This document shows positions 60,107 to 64,000 of a stretch of 64,000 bases of DNA, one piece after another. The notes beneath the pieces are model-generated. The model did no database searches. It worked only from the letters and a program-made list of their open reading frames with translations, and had not been told where the DNA came from. A program made the position numbers and the translations under genes. How positions within the stretch are numbered: position 1 is the first letter of the stretch; each line of letters opens with the position of its first letter. Where the stretch lies: assembly GCA_963676075.2 (NCBI GenBank), contig CAXXNZ010000013.1, positions 62,001-126,000 of the forward strand. Reading direction: 5' to 3'. This stretch comes from JAHJQZ01 sp963676075 (GTDB taxonomy: Bacteria > Pseudomonadota > Alphaproteobacteria > Rhizobiales > Devosiaceae).

Positions 60107-63100
60107 ATGTCCGAAGCGCTTTCGTCCAACCGGGCGGCATTTGCCGCCCATGCCGATCATCTCAACTCCGCCGATCCCGGCTTTGCCCGTTTTTTCGCGC
60201 TAACGGTCGAATCGACCGACCGCGGTGATCTGGCGCGGCTGACGCCGGAGGCTTTCGAGGCCGTTCTCAGGCCGTCTTATGCGCAGCTTGGCCGGCGCGG
60301 TACCGATCCGCATCTTGTCTTGATCCGGCCACCGGAAGACACCACGCCAGCTGGTGCCCGCATCATCGATATCTTCGCCGAGGATATGCCGTTTCTGGTC
60401 GATTCGGTGCTCGGGGCGCTGCGTTCTGCCGGTCTTGGGGTGAGATTGTTTGCCCATCCGATTCTCGCGGTCACGCCGGACGAACAGGGTTGGCAGCTGC
60501 GCGATGCGCAAGAGGACGACGACGCTCCCCTTTACGAGAGCTTCCTGCACATCCACATCGATCCCGTCGCCGACGAAAAGGTGCTGGCCCAACTCGCAAG
60601 CGAACTCGATACCATTCTCGTCGAGATCAGGCGGGTGGTGGATGGTTGGCGGCCGATGCTCGAGCGCCTGCGCAATCTGGTGCAGGACTATCGCCGGGGG
60701 TCGACACAGGGGCGGCAGGCCGATTTCGCCGAGGCGCTTCATTTTCTTGCCTGGCTCGCCGATCACAACTTCACGTTCCTCGGCATGCGCGAATACCGGC
60801 TGACCGGCACCGGTGAAACCGCAGAACTGACCCCGGTCGAGGACTCGGGTCTCGGCATTCTCGAGGACCCCAGCTACACGTTTCTGCGCTCGGGCAGTGA
60901 CTATGTCGAGATGACGCCGCAGCATGTTGCCTTCCTGACCCGGCCCGAACCGCTTCTGGTCGCCAAGGCCAACAGGCGCGCCCGCATCCATCGGCGCGGC
61001 CATCTCGATTATGTCGGTGCAAAGCTCTACGACGATCAGGGACAATTGACCGGGGAACTGCGCATTCTCGGGCTGTTCACCTCGCAGTCGTTGCACCAGC
61101 CCCATGTCGAGGTGCCATTCATCCGGCGCAAGATTGCCGCCGTCATGCGGCTTTCTGGCTTCGATCCAAAAAGCCACGCCGGCAAGGCCTTGATGGCGGC
61201 GCTCGACAATTACCCGCGCGAGGAGCTGTTCCAGATCTCGGAAAAGGATCTGTTCGATTTCGCCTCCGAGATTGCCAGCCTGCCCGATCGCCCGCGCGTC
61301 AAGGCGCTGCCGCGCATCGACCCGTTCGACAATTTCGTCTCGATTCTGGTCTACATCCCGCGCGACCGCTACACCTCGAAGAGCCGGGCCGATATCGGCG
61401 AGCACCTGGCCAGGCGCTATGACGGCCGCGTCACCGAGTATTACCCCTTCTTCCCCGAAGGCGATCTGGTTCGCGTCCACTTCATCATCGGACGGGCCGG
61501 CGGACAAACCCCGCGGCCCGAGCGCGCCGAGATCGAAGCCGAGATCCGCGAGTTGCTGCGCTCGTTCGGTGACCGCCTCGCCGAGGCTGCCGGCAATCCC
61601 GCTGCCGTCGCCGCCTGGCGCGATGCCTTTTCCGCCGGCTACCAGTCGCGTTTCAGCCATGAGGCCGCACTCAGCGACATCGGCGTCGTGGAAAGCCTCG
61701 CCGATGCCGATGACCTTGCCGTCAAGTTTGGTACGGGGGCCGCGCAAAGCGGGGAGCTGGTCCTTAAATTCTACCACCTTGACGCTCCGTTGGCTCTTTC
61801 CGACCGGGTGCCGATGCTGGAGAATTTCGGCTTTGAGGTCATCGACGAGACCACCTACACCCTGACCCCGGAGAACCGGGGGACCGTCTATCTGCACGTC
61901 ATGGTGCTCCGGTCACCCGAGGACGCCATCCTCGATACCGCCGAAGGTGCCGCACGGGTGGAGGAGGCAATCCTCGCCATTGCCGCCAACAAAGCGGAAA
62001 ACGACAGGTTCAGTCAGCTGGTGCTGCGCGCCGGGCTCACCGCGTCGGAGGCTGGGGTGCTTCGGGCTTATGGCCGCTACATGCGCCAACTCGGCTTGGC
62101 GTTTTCCCCGCGCTATCTTGCCGATACGCTCGGCAGTCACAAGGATGTCGCGCGCGCGCTTATTGCTCTTTTCGCCGCCCGGTTCGATCCCGATGCCCCG
62201 AACGCCTCCGATGCGGATATCGAACAGCTGCACGCCGGGATCGACGCGCTTCTGGCCGAAGTTGCCTCGCTCGATGAGGACCGCATCATCCGCCATTACC
62301 GAAATCTCGTCTCCGAGACGCTCAGGACCAATTACTACCAGCGCGACGCCGACGGCGCACCGCGCCCGGCCCTGGCGCTGAAGTTCAACTCGCCCGGCAT
62401 CAACGACATGCCGGCGCCGCGTCCGGCCAAGGAGATTTTCGTGTCCTCGCCACGGTTCGAGGGCGTGCATCTGCGTTTCGGCGACGTTGCCCGCGGCGGT
62501 ATCCGCTGGTCGGACAGGCCCGAGGACTTCCGCACCGAAGTGCTCGGTCTGGTCAAGGCCCAGCAGGTCAAGAACGCCATCATCGTACCGGTCGGCGCCA
62601 AGGGCGGGTTCGTTCCCAAAAGGATGCCGGCCGGGGCCGACCGCGACGCGATCTATGCCGAAGGTTTGGCCTGCTACGAGACCTTCATCGGCGCCCTTCT
62701 CGATCTCACCGACAATCTCGACGGCGACACCCTGATTGCACCGCCGCAAACGGTCTGCATCGATCCGCCCGATCCCTATCTCGTGGTTGCTGCCGACAAG
62801 GGCACTGCGCGGTTCTCCGATACGGCCAACCGCATCGCCACAGAGCGCCAGTTCTGGCTCGGCGACGCCTTCGCCTCGGGCGGTTCTGCCGGCTACGATC
62901 ACAAGAAAATGGGCATCACGGCGCGCGGCGCCTGGGAATCGGTCAAGCGTCATTTCCGCGAGATGAACCGCGACATCGAGGCCGAACCGATGAGTGTTGT
63001 CGGCGTCGGCGACATGTCGGGCGACGTTTTCGGCAATGGCATGCTGCTGAGCCGGCATATCAGGCTCGTCGCCGCCTTCGATCATCGCGACATCTTCATC

Positions 63101-64000
63101 GATCCCGACCCGGACCCCGAGCGCAGCTTTGCCGAACGCCAGCGTCTGTTCGAGCTGCCGCGATCAAGCTGGCAGGACTACAACCCCGAAGCCTTGTCAC
63201 CCGGTGGCGGCGTCTATTCGCGCACGGCCAAGGCCATCGTGTTGTCGCCGGAAATCCAGCAAGCGCTGGGCCTTTCATCGGCCTCGGTGACCCCGGCCGC
63301 CTTGATCAGCGCCATCCTGAAGGCCGAGGTTGATCTCCTCTGGTTCGGCGGCATCGGCACCTATATCCGCGCTGCCGGTGAACGCGATGCCGACGTCGGC
63401 GACCACGCCAACGATTCCGTGCGGGTTACCGCCGACGAGGTCCGTGCCACGGTGATCGGCGAAGGCGCCAATCTCGGCGTCACCCAGCGCGGTCGCATCG
63501 CCTTTGCGTTGAAAGGCGGACGCATCAACACCGACGCCATCGACAATTCGGCCGGGGTCAATTCCTCCGACCTCGAGGTCAATATCAAGATCGCCCTCGG
63601 TGCGCTTATCCGGGCTGGCGATATGGACATCGGCAGCCGTGACGCCTTTCTCGTCGAGATGACCGACGAGGTTGCCGGGCTTTGTCTCAAGAACAACTTC
63701 CTGCAAAGCGTCGCCCTGTCGCTGGCCGAACGGGACTCTGCGCTCGATTTGCCCGATCATCGCATGCTGATCGAGGCGCTGGAGCGCGACGGGCACCTCG
63801 ATCGCGCTGTCGAGTTCCTACCGGACAATCCCGCCCTCGACGAGCGCCTTGCCGGAGGAAAGGGGCTGTCGCGGCCGGAACTGGCGGTGCTGCTCGCCTA
63901 TGCCAAGAACACGCTGACCAGCGAGCTCGTTGCCTCGAGCGTGCCCGATGACCCCTATCTTGCCAGCGAACTCTTCCGCTATTTCCCCGACACGCTGACC
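60107..64000 (+). CDS. gdhB: NAD-specific glutamate dehydrogenase, large type, 3' end cut off
   Basis: Catabolic oxidative deamination of glutamate to 2-oxoglutarate. Starts at ATG 60107 (MSEALSSNRAAFAAH) and runs off the right edge after 1298 codons; complete proteins of this class (GDH-160/180) have about 1600. Residues 1-700 hold the ACT-like regulatory domains typical of bacterial large GDHs. The catalytic domain begins around 750: GDVARGGIRWSDRPEDFRTEVLGLVKAQQVKNA and VGAKGGFVPKR (catalytic Lys) are conserved, and VVGVGDMSGDVFGNGMLLS is the NAD-binding loop. Confidence 0.94.
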   Translation, partial: MSEALSSNRAAFAAHADHLNSADPGFARFFALTVESTDRGDLARLTPEAFEAVLRPSYAQLGRRGTDPHLVLIRPPEDTTPAGARIIDIFAEDMPFLVDSVLGALRSAGLGVRLFAHPILAVTPDEQGWQLRDAQEDDDAPLYESFLHIHIDPVADEKVLAQLASELDTILVEIRRVVDGWRPMLERLRNLVQDYRRGSTQGRQADFAEALHFLAWLADHNFTFLGMREYRLTGTGETAELTPVEDSGLGILEDPSYTFLRSGSDYVEMTPQHVAFLTRPEPLLVAKANRRARIHRRGHLDYVGAKLYDDQGQLTGELRILGLFTSQSLHQPHVEVPFIRRKIAAVMRLSGFDPKSHAGKALMAALDNYPREELFQISEKDLFDFASEIASLPDRPRVKALPRIDPFDNFVSILVYIPRDRYTSKSRADIGEHLARRYDGRVTEYYPFFPEGDLVRVHFIIGRAGGQTPRPERAEIEAEIRELLRSFGDRLAEAAGNPAAVAAWRDAFSAGYQSRFSHEAALSDIGVVESLADADDLAVKFGTGAAQSGELVLKFYHLDAPLALSDRVPMLENFGFEVIDETTYTLTPENRGTVYLHVMVLRSPEDAILDTAEGAARVEEAILAIAANKAENDRFSQLVLRAGLTASEAGVLRAYGRYMRQLGLAFSPRYLADTLGSHKDVARALIALFAARFDPDAPNASDADIEQLHAGIDALLAEVASLDEDRIIRHYRNLVSETLRTNYYQRDADGAPRPALALKFNSPGINDMPAPRPAKEIFVSSPRFEGVHLRFGDVARGGIRWSDRPEDFRTEVLGLVKAQQVKNAIIVPVGAKGGFVPKRMPAGADRDAIYAEGLACYETFIGALLDLTDNLDGDTLIAPPQTVCIDPPDPYLVVAADKGTARFSDTANRIATERQFWLGDAFASGGSAGYDHKKMGITARGAWESVKRHFREMNRDIEAEPMSVVGVGDMSGDVFGNGMLLSRHIRLVAAFDHRDIFIDPDPDPERSFAERQRLFELPRSSWQDYNPEALSPGGGVYSRTAKAIVLSPEIQQALGLSSASVTPAALISAILKAEVDLLWFGGIGTYIRAAGERDADVGDHANDSVRVTADEVRATVIGEGANLGVTQRGRIAFALKGGRINTDAIDNSAGVNSSDLEVNIKIALGALIRAGDMDIGSRDAFLVEMTDEVAGLCLKNNFLQSVALSLAERDSALDLPDHRMLIEALERDGHLDRAVEFLPDNPALDERLAGGKGLSRPELAVLLAYAKNTLTSELVASSVPDDPYLASELFRYFPDTLT

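Overview
The window is a high-GC chromosomal segment of an alphaproteobacterium, almost certainly Hyphomicrobiales (Rhizobiales). The evidence is the F1 operon order atpHAGDC without F0 genes, the zapE / mdh-sucCD-odhAB / lpdA block, sdhCDAB, an Omp19-like lipoprotein, a type 2 ArgC, a BigR/SqrR-type ArsR regulator and a very large NAD-glutamate dehydrogenase. Devosiaceae is my best guess at family level, from general gene content only. No phage, integron, CRISPR array, rRNA, tRNA or insertion sequence was seen; this is housekeeping chromosome.

Layout. 1-4.3 kb: 3'-truncated SH3b protein gene and a livGFHM-type ABC transporter set without its binding protein. 4.7-6.7 kb: methylglyoxal synthase with a ROK regulator, then a cysteine-pair ArsR regulator. 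7-12.1 kb: F1 ATP synthase operon. 12.4-18.5 kb: priA, a small P-loop kinase, xerC, an EamA exporter behind a likely attenuator, and a VOC protein bracketed by two copies of a palindromic repeat. 18.7-31.3 kb: lpdA, two LysE exporters, a MAPEG protein, odhB, odhA, sucD, sucC, mdh and zapE, all on the minus strand. 31.3-37.3 kb: Omp19-like lipoprotein, DUF2007 protein, two AhpD-like paralogues and sdhCDAB (sdhB frameshifted). 37.5-44 kb: beta-lactamase-fold hydrolase, Nudix hydrolase, a very small gene with its own terminator, an EF-hand protein, carbonic anhydrase, a potassium channel, GNAT, EamA and YciI proteins. 44-49 kb: asd behind a Thr/Lys-rich leader ORF, two PagL-like proteins, and a LacI regulator with three operator-like palindromes. 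49-60 kb: leuB, leuD and leuC separated by unrelated genes, plus argC, deoD and a diguanylate cyclase. 60.1-64 kb: 5' part of NAD-glutamate dehydrogenase, running off the end.

How it fits together. Most of the TCA cycle after 2-oxoglutarate (OdhAB/Lpd, SucCD, SdhCDAB, Mdh), the ATP synthase catalytic sector and glutamate dehydrogenase lie within 60 kb. Reading the control regions, I find one palindrome, TTGCAT-N4-ATGCA, upstream of atpH, mdh and sdhC. A second, TTGNCGCA-N5-TGCGNCAA, lies upstream of mdh and odhA. I infer a shared regulator of respiratory metabolism. Other non-standard signals are a transcription attenuator with a Leu/Ile/Val-rich leader peptide before an EamA exporter, a Thr/Lys leader ORF before asd, an isolated 24-codon gene, a recombination scar carrying a second sdhB tail, a GCTGA x9 microsatellite, and an intergenic repeat whose hairpin shows compensatory changes.
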